Below, one piece after another: positions 8,029 to 16,553 of a stretch of DNA of 56,717 nucleotides. Within the stretch, counting starts at the first letter, position 1, and the number at the start of each line of letters is the position of its first letter. The stretch spans positions 1 through 56,717 of the forward strand of contig CAIYJE010000070.1 of NCBI GenBank assembly GCA_903926465.1, given 5' to 3'. The stretch comes from an uncultured Planctomycetales bacterium (GTDB lineage Bacteria > Planctomycetota > Planctomycetia > Isosphaerales > Isosphaeraceae). Made by a program: the position numbers and the translations under genes. The notes below the pieces were generated by a model, which did no database searches, was not told the DNA's origin, and saw nothing but the letters and a program-made list of their open reading frames with translations.

Positions 8029-9189
8029 CTATGCTGGTCGGCGCCAGTTCGCGTAACAGACGCATGGCCAGTAAAGCAAGGCGATGGCAATGACCCAGAA
8101 GAGATAAGTCACGGCCAGGCTATTGCCGTACCCGTCCGGTGAATCCGCCAGAAACCGGAATAACCAGTCGATCGGAAAGCCCTGGAACCAGGCCACGATC
8201 ACGGCGAGCGAATGCACGAGCGGCCACTGGAGTAGATAAAAGAACAGGGGTGACCGGCCGAAGACGAGCAACGGTTGCCCGGCCCGACCCAGGCCGCCAT
8301 CAAGAACGGTTAAGGCCAGCAGCGCAGGGCCGATCGTCATCAACAGAAATAATAGCGATGGTGGATACTTCTGGCAGTTGAGAAATGCCATGACTGTACC
8401 CAGGGTACTGGCTTGCGGAGTCCAAGGGTCGGGATCTCCATAAACGTTCAACCACCTCAGAATCAAAAAACCACTAATGGTACTCCATCCCAGCATTTGC
8501 AGGATCGGTTGCCGCTGCTCGCTGGGTTTCGTGAACAACGGCCCCATCGCGTACCCACATGCCATCAGGCCAATCCAGGGAACAAGCGGGTACAGGAGCA
8601 AGATTGGTAGGCCACCGATGCTGCGGAATCCGCTCACATGGAGTAGGTCCCAGAGGGCCGAGAGATATTTCCCTTGCACCTGGACGCCATCGAAGAGGTT
8701 ATGCCCGCCGATCACTCCAAGGCCGATCACTCCAACCATGGTCCGAGGCAGATGGATCAAGACCGCAAGCGAGATCATGGACCAGCCGATTGCCCACAAA
8801 ACCGTGCCGAGCAGAGCTTGAGGGTAGGTGAAAAACATGGTCACGTTCACCCAGGTTTGCTCAAGAATGATCAACATCAGCCCGCGCGTTAGCAAATGAC
8901 GAGACTGTTCCCCCAGGGTCCGGTTCCTCCCCCACAGGAACGCACTTACGCCGGCGAGCAGTACAAAAGTTGGGGCACAGAAATGGGTTACCCATCGCGT
9001 GAAAAATGCCGCAGGTGTCGTAACCGCCAGGTTGGTCGGATCAAGGTCGCTGTTTCCGAAATATGCGCGAACATGGTCGAGTACCATCAAAACCATGACC
9101 AGGCCCCTGAGTAAGTCGATAGATGCGACTCGAATGGAAGGCGTTGGCACGTCTGGGTCTGGGGAGACACTCTCAGTTGCGTGCTTCAT
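8029..9189 (-). CDS. DUF1624-type multispanning membrane protein (acyltransferase-like)
   Basis: The N-terminal part reads RVASIDLLRGLVMVLMVLDH, then FCAPTFVLLAGVSAFLWGR: the signature of the DUF1624/heparan-alpha-glucosaminide N-acetyltransferase-like family. About ten hydrophobic helices follow, including LLFLLMTIGPALLALTVLDGG and FFYLLQWPLVHSLAV. Family members are inner-membrane proteins thought to acylate sugars across the membrane, but most bacterial ones are not characterised. The ATG at 9189 follows GGAAGG. The sulfotransferase upstream on the same strand is 55 bases away and may be co-transcribed. Confidence 0.85.
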   Translation of the reverse strand: MKHATESVSPDPDVPTPSIRVASIDLLRGLVMVLMVLDHVRAYFGNSDLDPTNLAVTTPAAFFTRWVTHFCAPTFVLLAGVSAFLWGRNRTLGEQSRHLLTRGLMLIILEQTWVNVTMFFTYPQALLGTVLWAIGWSMISLAVLIHLPRTMVGVIGLGVIGGHNLFDGVQVQGKYLSALWDLLHVSGFRSIGGLPILLLYPLVPWIGLMACGYAMGPLFTKPSEQRQPILQMLGWSTISGFLILRWLNVYGDPDPWTPQASTLGTVMAFLNCQKYPPSLLFLLMTIGPALLALTVLDGGLGRAGQPLLVFGRSPLFFYLLQWPLVHSLAVIVAWFQGFPIDWLFRFLADSPDGYGNSLAVTYLFWVIAIALLYWPCVCYANWRRPA

Positions 9190-9243
9190 TGCGAGAGGCC
9201 TTCCTATCCATCAAGAGACGATACCCCTGGTTGTGGCTTGGTT

Positions 9244-10134
9244 TCAGATCTCGAGCGAGGTGAGTGGCAAGCCGCTGAGCTGGCGAGCGAGCGTGACTTC
9301 CTGGCGAAAGTGCTCCAGTAATTTCTGCCTGACAGCAGCGGGTAAGTCCCTGGAGGGCGCGGCTGTTGAGAACGGCAGAAGAGCCAGGTTTCGCAGCGTT
9401 TCATAGACCGTAAACGGAAGCAGGCGTTTTGAGGTACTCAGCCATGATGATTGGAGGATTCGGACACCGGTCGTACTGGGAAACCGGCGACGCTTGCCTT
9501 CAAAAACTCTGCGCTGAAAAGCAGGAGAACGAAATTCGGGATCGACCCCCAGGAACTGAAAAATCTCACGGAGCGTACGTTCGCGATCGTGGTCGAGCGC
9601 GGCGGATTCTACGACGTGGATTGACGCTTTTGGGTAGTATTCGAGAATCGTTTTCAGTTGAGATCCGTAATCCGAAAAGTATCGAAAGACCGCGTAACGG
9701 GGATCGGCTACGAATTCCGCGAATGTCTCCGGGGCCGAGGTGGCATTGAGCCGCTCCATGAGGTAGTGAGACCACAACCGGTCCAGTGGTTCTCGGACCA
9801 GAAGCAGAATCCGGGCCTCTGGAATGATCAGACGCATACGTTCCACCACAAGTGGTAGCCAGTTCGCTTGTACGTAACCGGGTGAGATTTCCCCACAGAC
9901 CCGTTTGGTGGTCACAAAGTGACTGCGGTACCAGTTGATCCCGCGGCCCCAGTTGGTCCCTTTCGATATAGGCATGGTGGGTGTTGCGGCTTCTTCACCC
10001 ATAAAGAAGTTCAGTTCCTTGGGGCGTGAGACGTGCACATCGGGATGTTGTGAAAGATAGTAGTGAAGACTCGTCGTTCCGCACTTGACAGACCCCACCA
10101 CAATGAAATCCGGCAGTCGTCCGCATTTACTCAT
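9244..10134 (-). CDS. Sulfotransferase (PAPS-dependent)
   Basis: Transfers sulfate from PAPS to a carbohydrate or small-molecule hydroxyl. The 5'-phosphosulfate loop is VGSVKCGTTSLHYYLSQHP (residues 13-31); the 3'-phosphate site is the segment LLLVREPLDRLWSHYLM. A basic loop near the C terminus (VFEGKRRRFP) matches the family's end region. Start at ATG 10134, preceded by AAAGG eight bases away; an in-frame upstream start at 10209 would add 25 unlikely residues. Cytoplasmic. It lies beside a Mur-ligase-like enzyme, methyltransferases and an adenylating enzyme, suggesting decoration of a polymer or secondary metabolite. Confidence 0.9.
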   Translation of the reverse strand: MSKCGRLPDFIVVGSVKCGTTSLHYYLSQHPDVHVSRPKELNFFMGEEAATPTMPISKGTNWGRGINWYRSHFVTTKRVCGEISPGYVQANWLPLVVERMRLIIPEARILLLVREPLDRLWSHYLMERLNATSAPETFAEFVADPRYAVFRYFSDYGSQLKTILEYYPKASIHVVESAALDHDRERTLREIFQFLGVDPEFRSPAFQRRVFEGKRRRFPSTTGVRILQSSWLSTSKRLLPFTVYETLRNLALLPFSTAAPSRDLPAAVRQKLLEHFRQEVTLARQLSGLPLTSLEI

Positions 10135-10812
10135 GACTGGACCTTTGGTTATGTGAATCGCAAGCCTGTTTTTTAGACTGTGAACCGTCTGCCTGTTCCC
10201 GTGAGTCATGAGTGCACGACTGTAGTGGATCTGGAGATTTTATGAAATTTTCATGCGTTGTGAAGTACATTCCTTTTGGTGACGATGCCGTTTGTCAGGC
10301 GAGGTATTTGAAGAGTCTTACTAACCATGCGTCCAGGTTTCTGTGTTCCGTTTTGGATTTCGAGAGGCCGCTTATTGATGATTGTTTGAGGTGTCTTATT
10401 TTCAAGGCGTTCACCGGAGCCACCAAGGTCTCCAGATTGTCGAAGACTTGGATGGAGGACAGCCGTCTCTCGCTATCGTTGGATTCGGGTCAGAAATCAA
10501 GGCTGTCCGGGCCACACTCTGAAACCTGTCACTGAATGATCAATGGCGATCTGGCCATTTTCATGCCAAAGACCTGGGATGGGTGCCGAGTTTCAAAACC
10601 AGGATAATCGACGATCATCGCGATTTTTCAGAACTTCAGTCGACAGTCGTGCGTAATGTCCGTAATTTAAGACCAGTCTACATCAGCCAATGTTTGACCT
10701 GGGCCTCAAGTTTGATACTTTGTGATGTGCATGCGTTTTCTAATCATGGCAAACTTGCTGGAATGAGATTGGATAACTGCGGCTGCAACAGGGTTGGAGG
10801 GTTGGAATTGAC
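10135..10812. other. Lower-GC 680-base stretch without a confident gene
   Basis: This divergent gap between the sulfotransferase and the MurF-like gene is visibly richer in A and T than its surroundings. The only candidate is a short open frame (see 10242-10535). No repeat, IS fragment or tRNA was recognised. Divergent promoters must lie here, but I cannot place them with confidence. Confidence 0.5.
10242..10535 (+). CDS. Possible small protein, unknown
   Basis: A 97-residue frame starting ATG at 10242 with a fair ribosome site (CTGGAG six bases upstream). It begins KFSCVVKYIPFGDDAVCQAR and contains five cysteines. No family is recognised. Support is limited to the ribosome site and the length. 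It could equally be chance in an AT-richer spacer or a decayed gene. Confidence 0.25.
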   Translation: MKFSCVVKYIPFGDDAVCQARYLKSLTNHASRFLCSVLDFERPLIDDCLRCLIFKAFTGATKVSRLSKTWMEDSRLSLSLDSGQKSRLSGPHSETCH

Positions 10813-12135
10813 GTGCGGTTCTTGAACCGATCTCAGTTTTTCGCCTGGGATCGCTGTTTACAATTGCTGAATTATTATAGCTGGGGCCTGATTGCTCCGT
10901 TCGTGGCCTGTTATCGTCAGGTTACACGCAGCCGGCAGCGGTTGGTATTGATCACGGGTTCGGTAGGAAAAACCACAACCACTCGTGCAACCAGTGCCCT
11001 GCTTCTTGGTCATACGCCGGCTTGGATTCATGAGGGAGATAATTGTTTTGGTGCAGCCGGCTGGAACCTGATTCGTCAAGGCGCGCGTACTCCTTGTGTT
11101 CCCCTTGAGATTGGTATTGGAACACCTGGCCAGATGGACCGGTATGCCTGGGTTTTCAGGCCCGACATGGTGATCATGACGGCGATCGCCTCCGACCATG
11201 TGCGGAGATTCCATCGCGGAGGTAAAGAGTTGTGGCAAGAGAAGGCCGTGATCGTCCGTGCTTTACGCAGGGATGGGCTGGCCATTCTCAACGGTGATGA
11301 TCCTGTTGTGATGCGCATGGCCACCCTGACCAAGGCGCGTGTGGTCACCTTTGGGTTATCGCCGGACTGTGATTTCAGGGCCGAGCAACTCGAGATCCGC
11401 CCCACCGGGACGCGGTTTCTGCTCTGCGCACAGGGAATGTCGGTGGAGGTCCATAGTCAACTGGTGGGCCGGGACGCCGTTCGTTCTCTGGTTGCGGCGG
11501 TGGCTGCCGGTCGAGCCCTGGGCACGAGCCTGGAATTGCTCAGGACCAAACTGGAGAGTTTGTCTCCCACACCAGGACGGATGCAGCCGATCAGACTGAG
11601 TTCTGGTGCCACGGCCATTTGCGATGATTTCAAGGCCGGTTTTGAAACGGTTCAGTCGGCCCTGCGGACATTGGCCGAGATGAAGGCCCCGCGCAAGATC
11701 GTGGTCCTGGGCAGCCTTTATCGACCGCAGTGGCCGCGTGGCGATAAGTATACTCAGCTTGGAATGCAAGTCGCGGCATTCGCCGACCGGATTGTGCTGG
11801 TTGGGAAACGCGCCCGGTTGTATCGCAGAGGTTTTACAAATCTGCCGCCTGGCGTCCAGGTGGATGAGGTCCAAACCATTGATGAGGCTGTGACCTTACT
11901 CCGTTCCGAGCTTCAGGCCCAAGATGTAGTGCTGATTAAGGGGCGTGGTGAGGAGAAGTTGGCTCGAATTGCGCTTGAGCTTTCAGGCGCTCAGGTTCAT
12001 TGCAAAATTGCGTTTTGTAAGCTGGAAAACATCTTGTGCCAGGTATGCCCGTACCTGAGCCAGTCCTACGTCTCTGCACGCGGGAAAGGGGCAAGCCATG
12101 AGCCAGGTTTCGTTGCCACGTCGTCTGGTTCGTAA
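10813..12135 (+). CDS. MurF-like Mur ligase family protein, divergent
   Basis: ATP-dependent amide ligase of the Mur family. The P-loop is ITGSVGKTTTT (47-57), where MurF has GTNGKTT; LNGDDP (159-164) and the C-terminal LIKGRGEEKLARI match the central and third domains of MurF. The catalytic-domain stretch AIASDHVRRFH with a following WQEKA lysine context fits too. The MurF motif DxYNANP is replaced by CDDFKAGFETVQSAL (270-284), so it is unlikely to be the housekeeping peptidoglycan enzyme. GTG start. It overlaps the next methyltransferase gene by 38 bases. Its neighbours suggest it joins an amino acid or amino sugar acid to a surface polymer or metabolite, which is inference. Confidence 0.8.
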   Translation: MRFLNRSQFFAWDRCLQLLNYYSWGLIAPFVACYRQVTRSRQRLVLITGSVGKTTTTRATSALLLGHTPAWIHEGDNCFGAAGWNLIRQGARTPCVPLEIGIGTPGQMDRYAWVFRPDMVIMTAIASDHVRRFHRGGKELWQEKAVIVRALRRDGLAILNGDDPVVMRMATLTKARVVTFGLSPDCDFRAEQLEIRPTGTRFLLCAQGMSVEVHSQLVGRDAVRSLVAAVAAGRALGTSLELLRTKLESLSPTPGRMQPIRLSSGATAICDDFKAGFETVQSALRTLAEMKAPRKIVVLGSLYRPQWPRGDKYTQLGMQVAAFADRIVLVGKRARLYRRGFTNLPPGVQVDEVQTIDEAVTLLRSELQAQDVVLIKGRGEEKLARIALELSGAQVHCKIAFCKLENILCQVCPYLSQSYVSARGKGASHEPGFVATSSGS

Positions 12136-12784
12136 AATCCGCAAACTGCTGAGACGTCCGGGCTACTGGATCACGGCCAGGCGACTTTCGCGTGATGGTT
12201 TCGATCGGATCCATGGCACGGATACCAATCGACTGCTTGAAACGCGGTCCCGGCTTGGAATTCCGGTCCACCGTTATGAAACCGCCAGTGCCTCGGCAAT
12301 TCTCGCCGCCCTTGATAGTGTGCCCCTGGACCTGACTGGGTTCACATTCATCGACCTCGGCTGTGGTAAAGGGAAGCCACTCCTGATTGCGGCCGGTTAT
12401 CCGTTTCGTCGTGTGATTGGTGTGGATATCTCAGAACCGTGTCTGACGATTACCAGACAAAATCTTGCAAAATCTGGCCGGGATCATCGGGTGGAACTGG
12501 TGGTTGCGGATGTGCTGGAATACGAGTTGCCGGCGGGCCCTTTGCTGATCTACCTGTTCAATCCGTTTCCTGCGCCGGTGGTAGAGCATGTCGTCTCCAG
12601 ACTGGTCAAGCGACTCCAGGAATCCTCGGAGCAAATGGTTATCGTTTACATGTATCCCAAGTTTGCGGATGTGATCGAGCGCACGGGTGCCTTCGAACGT
12701 GTGGCGCAAATTCCAGGCCGAGAGGCTCCCCACGAGCGGGCTGATATTTTTCTCAGTCAGAATGCCCTGGCATCGCGTGCCTGA
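12098..12784 (+). CDS. Class I SAM-dependent methyltransferase
   Basis: 228 residues. SAM-binding motif I is FIDLGCGKGKPLLIAA (about 87-102), followed by the acidic motif II VIGVDIS and motif IV-like LVVADVLEYELPAGPLLIYLFNPF. This FNPF ending resembles small protein- or polymer-directed methyltransferases, where the usual NPPY is altered. Start at ATG 12098 after AAAGGGG; it begins inside the end of the MurF-like gene, so the pair is translationally coupled. The basic N terminus (RRLVRKIRKLLRR) may contact membrane or nucleic acid. Substrate unknown. Confidence 0.85.
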   Translation: MSQVSLPRRLVRKIRKLLRRPGYWITARRLSRDGFDRIHGTDTNRLLETRSRLGIPVHRYETASASAILAALDSVPLDLTGFTFIDLGCGKGKPLLIAAGYPFRRVIGVDISEPCLTITRQNLAKSGRDHRVELVVADVLEYELPAGPLLIYLFNPFPAPVVEHVVSRLVKRLQESSEQMVIVYMYPKFADVIERTGAFERVAQIPGREAPHERADIFLSQNALASRA

Positions 12785-12869
12785 GTCGCGGTTTTGAAGG
12801 CGATGTTGGGGGTGAACTCGCCACGAGAGTTGGTCATCAGTTGAGGTGACTCGCCCAAGTTGGATGCGG

Positions 12870-13697
12870 TCACTTTTCAGGCTTCACCGCGTGCATGGCA
12901 ATGTAATAGCCCGTAAGATACTGGGTTGGCCTGCCTTCGAGTAATTCCCACGACTCCAGGAACCTGCAATACGATTCTTGCACCTTGGAGCTAAAGTTTT
13001 CCAGCAGTCGGGAACCGAGAACCGCAAACATCCGCGGACAGTGCACGACCGAGGTCTTGTTCAAGATCTTCAAACCAGATCGACGGACCGCATTTTCGAG
13101 CCCCTTCGGACCCAAGGTTGTACCGACCTGGTAGGGTACGATCCCGCACCGGCGCAGCACCGCGTAGAGCGGTCCGTTTCGCAGCCAGATCAGGGGATTG
13201 GCCAGGTTGTCCAGGGTCAGAATCAAGGTGCCGCCAGGGCGGAGCACACGTTCGAGTTCCAGGATCGCGTTCTGGATTTCGGATTCCGAGGCCAAGTGGT
13301 CAAGTGTAGAGCCTGAATAAATCAGATCGAAAGTGGCATCTGCAAATGGTAGCTCGCGGATTTCCGCGACCACGGCTTCCAGGGCTGGATATCGCTCCAA
13401 CGCGGTCTCAACAATCATTGGCGAAACATCAATTCCCGTGACCAGACTCCCTCTGGCCTGCAGATGATGCACTAACCCCTTGCCTGCCACTTCATCGAAT
13501 AAATCGGTTTTCAGAACATGGAGCGGTGGTCCGTCGGTTCCCTGTGGTGCGATCGGCAGCCAGCGGTCAATCAGTGCAAGTTGCTGCCGGTCGCTAAACT
13601 GTCGCCACAGTCGGTAGTGACCCCTCTTCTGCCAGTGGCAGCCAACTGCGTCCCAGTAATCACCAAAGTTAGAGGTCAGGGTATCAGGGGGATTCAT
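12870..13697 (-). CDS. Class I SAM-dependent methyltransferase (Methyltransf_11 type)
   Basis: The acidic strand-2 motif GIDVSPMIVETAL, then the motif EIRELPFADATFDLIYSGSTLDHL and ELERVLRPGGTLILTLDN identify an UbiE/Methyltransf_11-like fold. The usual DLGCG glycine loop is replaced by HVLKTDLFDEVAGKG, a divergent motif I, as in some natural-product and sugar methyltransferases. Start at ATG 13697; a TTG seven codons upstream (13718) is possible. Convergent with the preceding plus-strand methyltransferase; same strand as the CapK-like gene behind it, with a gap of about 105 bases. Confidence 0.85.
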   Translation of the reverse strand: MNPPDTLTSNFGDYWDAVGCHWQKRGHYRLWRQFSDRQQLALIDRWLPIAPQGTDGPPLHVLKTDLFDEVAGKGLVHHLQARGSLVTGIDVSPMIVETALERYPALEAVVAEIRELPFADATFDLIYSGSTLDHLASESEIQNAILELERVLRPGGTLILTLDNLANPLIWLRNGPLYAVLRRCGIVPYQVGTTLGPKGLENAVRRSGLKILNKTSVVHCPRMFAVLGSRLLENFSSKVQESYCRFLESWELLEGRPTQYLTGYYIAMHAVKPEK

Positions 13698-13802
13698 GCT
13701 GTCTCGCAAAACCTGCAACTCTGGCCACCCATCACCCGTTCATTGCAAGGGATTATGGACCGAAGTCAACCCACGCCACAAGGGACGCTTTCGTTCTAAC
13801 CC

Positions 13803-15056
13803 TTATACATCACCTAGAGGAACAATCAATTTACGCTTTCCATTCCGTTCGGCTGGAATGCTGCTTACTGATTCTACCTTCACTCGTAATTCCGTTGGCA
13901 ACTGACAACGTAAGCGGGATTCAATCCGTTTGACGGTATTGGTATCTGGTGAGCGTAACACGGCCTTCACAAGCAGGTCACGCGGCGTTTCTTGGCAGAC
14001 TTGCCATTCCAGGAGATCCTGCTCGGTACCAAGCAGTTCATGAAAATAAGGCCAGAGGAGATATCGACCGTTTCCGAGCCTGATCGAATCCACAGCCCTG
14101 CCATGTACGGCCTTCAATCCCGGCAATGTCCTGCCGCATGGGCAGGTTTGTGTGGCGATCTCGGCCAGGTCTCCCGTTTCGTACCGAATCATTGGCATCG
14201 TCCACATTCCTAGCGCGGTCACCAGTAGATTTCCGGTCTGTCCTGGCGGTGCCGCCACCTCCACAATGTGGCTGTCGGCACTCACATGAAACTGGTCCCG
14301 CTGTTCGCATTGCCATGCAAAATTTGAGACTTCCACCAGCCCATAAACATCAACTGGATCGGTTCCCAGTTTTGCATGAACTTGAGCACGTGCCCGGGGT
14401 GTCAGGGGTTCGCTGTCAGAGATCACAATGCGAGGCGGCCGAGTTTCACCGCCTGTCACGGCCTCGGCCAGCAATTCCAGAGTTCCGGCACCGGCCACCA
14501 CGCATTCATGCCGTCTTTGAGCCAGTTGATGCGCCCACTTCGCTGGTGGATCCAGGATTGAGCCCCAGTCCTTGGGGGCAATTCCCAGTTTCTGGATCCG
14601 CTGGATGGGTCCTAGCGCCATGCGAATTTCCAGTGTTCGGTCGGTCCACCGGAATCCATGCTCAAACAGCACCCGCCAGGCCACGGCGCGATGCCAGCAC
14701 CGTTCATAAGGGCCCAGCACGATTTGCAGTGGCATTCCGGTCGAGCCACTGGTCGAAACCAACTGGCAGTGGGAGAGGTTCGTACCCAAAGCCACCGAAT
14801 CCTCAGCCCGCGTCTGCTTCAGAAGCGCTTTGGTCAACGGTGGGATCCGTGGCAGATCCTCAAGGGTCCGGAACGACTCTGGGTTGAAACCCGCCGCGTT
14901 ATAGAGCCGTTGGTAGAGCGGCACTTTCTGATAAGCATGGATTAGCAAACGCTTCATGCCCGATTCTTGACGCGCACGAAACCAGGCCTGTGGCCGCCGT
15001 GAAGCCGCGCGTGCCTCCTGCAGCAATTTCCAGGTGAGTATGGCTTCACTGATCAT
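13803..15056 (-). CDS. CapK/phenylacetate-CoA ligase-like adenylating enzyme
   Basis: 417 residues of the AMP-forming ligase superfamily. Visible motifs are the phosphate-binding loop QLVSTSGSTGMPLQI (near residue 105), VYGLVEVSNFAWQCEQRDQFHVS, and the C-terminal YETGDLAEI ... CPCGRTLPGLKAVHGRAVDSI that is typical of PaaK and CapK proteins. It would activate a carboxylic acid as an adenylate or CoA ester. CapK-like members often sit in capsule or exopolysaccharide loci and act on polymer substituents. The neighbouring MurF-like ligase makes a two-step activation and amide attachment possible, but that is inference. Confidence 0.87.
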   Translation of the reverse strand: MISEAILTWKLLQEARAASRRPQAWFRARQESGMKRLLIHAYQKVPLYQRLYNAAGFNPESFRTLEDLPRIPPLTKALLKQTRAEDSVALGTNLSHCQLVSTSGSTGMPLQIVLGPYERCWHRAVAWRVLFEHGFRWTDRTLEIRMALGPIQRIQKLGIAPKDWGSILDPPAKWAHQLAQRRHECVVAGAGTLELLAEAVTGGETRPPRIVISDSEPLTPRARAQVHAKLGTDPVDVYGLVEVSNFAWQCEQRDQFHVSADSHIVEVAAPPGQTGNLLVTALGMWTMPMIRYETGDLAEIATQTCPCGRTLPGLKAVHGRAVDSIRLGNGRYLLWPYFHELLGTEQDLLEWQVCQETPRDLLVKAVLRSPDTNTVKRIESRLRCQLPTELRVKVESVSSIPAERNGKRKLIVPLGDV

Positions 15057-15379
15057 GGATGATCTGCTCTATCCAGAAAGCCGTTACAAAGCGTAAGTGA
15101 ATGTCTCTCCCTGCCGTTGGTGATGCGCAGGCTGTTCACGTCGATAGCCGTTGCCCTTCAGCCTGTGGGCCATTCAAAGACCATCAGCGTTATCGATGCG
15201 GGAACGTACTGTCACGTTCAGTTTTGGTCGGTGTTGCTCATTCGCCGGTCACCGGCGAATAATGACGCCAGGATGAACCGTGTTCGGTAGTACCGACGGT
15301 TCAAGGGTGAGTGTCCTGGCAACGGTCGCGTCTGAGAATCATGCTCACGAAGCCACTGCCATTTCAATCCCTGGCCGGC
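15057..15379. other. Intergenic stretch with one hairpin
   Basis: No gene supported. It contains a perfect 9-base hairpin ATTCGCCGG/CCGGCGAAT with loop TCA at 15240-15260. It lies upstream of the CapK-like gene and downstream of the NlpC/P60-like gene and could end transcription of the latter, although no U tract follows. Confidence 0.5.
15240..15260. terminator. GC-rich hairpin, possible terminator
   Basis: Stem ATTCGCCGG (15240-15248) with CCGGCGAAT (15252-15260), loop TCA. Position suits transcript ends from the NlpC/P60-like gene, but without a T run it may also be a plain palindrome. Confidence 0.35.
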
Positions 15380-16306
15380 TCACGGTTCCAGCGCTCCACC
15401 CTCTTCAGCCTCGGCGGTTTCTCCCTCACGCACCTGGGCGATACCCCGAATAATCCGATGGGCGTGCGAGAAATCTTTGGCGTACCAGCTCTGTTCCGAG
15501 AATGGCCGAATATGAACGCCAATCGGGATTGGAGTGCCTGCGGAGTCGGTATGGCCAGACCCGGTCGAGTCAATAATCAGGGGCACGCTGTCGGGTGCAA
15601 CACCAACCTCACCCAGCCACATGATGACGTGAGCCACCTTGCCCTGATCGTTCTTGATATAGAGCAGGTCGGCCGGCTGTAACTCCTGGACGAGCTGGGC
15701 GTAGGGAACACGATCAATGCGTGCGATTGGCAGGACTCCTCGCCCGCCTGGCCCACGTACTTCAAGCCGCTCGGCCTGGGGGCGGATGCCGGTGTCAAGC
15801 TTGATTCCCAGCCCGTAGTTGTAATAAAACGAGCTGAAGTTGCTGCAGTCAATTCCGCGCGAGTTCTTTCCGTAGGCCACCTTATGCCAGGGCCATTGGG
15901 CTGGTGGGTTCCAGTCTGGGATGTGGTGGTGCTGGTACGGGTAGCCAATCCAGCGGGTGGCGGTGAAGATCACCCGGTCTTGCAGCCAGGTTGGGTCGCG
16001 TTGTTCCAGGCCGGGTGCCGCAGGATACTGCCGCGCGTGTGGGCCCCAGGCTCCCAGTTTGCGTTCCAGCCGACGTTCGTACCATTCGTGATACGGAATT
16101 GCAGACTCTTCACGCACATTATTCCAGGGTGGTTCCTGGAAGCCGGCTTCGAGCTGTTCAACAGGGTGGCGATACTTCAACTGGTAGGGAGACCGGTAGG
16201 TTGGCTCCTGAGACCACACGTTGAGCGGAGATGCCGATACCGTCAGCATTGCCAGACTTTGGCCCATATTGCGGATCCAGGATCGTCGCGTTTCAGCAGT
16301 GCGCAA
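15380..16306 (-). CDS. Exported NlpC/P60-like cysteine hydrolase
   Basis: NlpC/P60-fold enzymes cleave peptide bonds of peptidoglycan or related amides. The nucleophile region is RGIDCSNFSSFYYNYGLG (Cys154), the histidine lies in VAHVIMWLG (His226), and LIIDSTGSGH follows. The DCSNF replaces the usual DCSGL, as in divergent members. The N terminus carries a Tat-like signal (RTAETRRSWIRNMG then a hydrophobic stretch). The start is uncertain: I chose the TTG at 16306 because it puts the twin arginine at the front; the longer frame reaches 16519 and another ATG is at 16420, next to a TATAAT on the same strand. Divergent from the esterase gene. Confidence 0.75.
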   Translation of the reverse strand: MRTAETRRSWIRNMGQSLAMLTVSASPLNVWSQEPTYRSPYQLKYRHPVEQLEAGFQEPPWNNVREESAIPYHEWYERRLERKLGAWGPHARQYPAAPGLEQRDPTWLQDRVIFTATRWIGYPYQHHHIPDWNPPAQWPWHKVAYGKNSRGIDCSNFSSFYYNYGLGIKLDTGIRPQAERLEVRGPGGRGVLPIARIDRVPYAQLVQELQPADLLYIKNDQGKVAHVIMWLGEVGVAPDSVPLIIDSTGSGHTDSAGTPIPIGVHIRPFSEQSWYAKDFSHAHRIIRGIAQVREGETAEAEEGGALEP

Positions 16307-16553
16307 GCAACCTGCACCATGGTCATGGACTGTGATAGAATTTTCCTGACTGAATGACAAGAAGAAATTGGAGCGGGTTCTGCCGCGGGCTAAAGATTGA
16401 CATAAATTATAGTACCGCATCGACTCCGTTTGCTGGAGCCTTTTGGCTGGAAATTGCGGTGGATAGCTGACACGGGCACCGGCAGTGTCTAGGCTGGGCA
16501 GGGTCAAAACCTTACCCATCCTCGCCGTTCCAAGGGCGTCTGGAGCCTGTACT

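Noticed and set aside
10583-10825. 80-residue plus-strand frame before the MurF-like gene
   Set aside because: No ribosome site, no recognisable pattern, and it runs into the start of the next gene in another frame.
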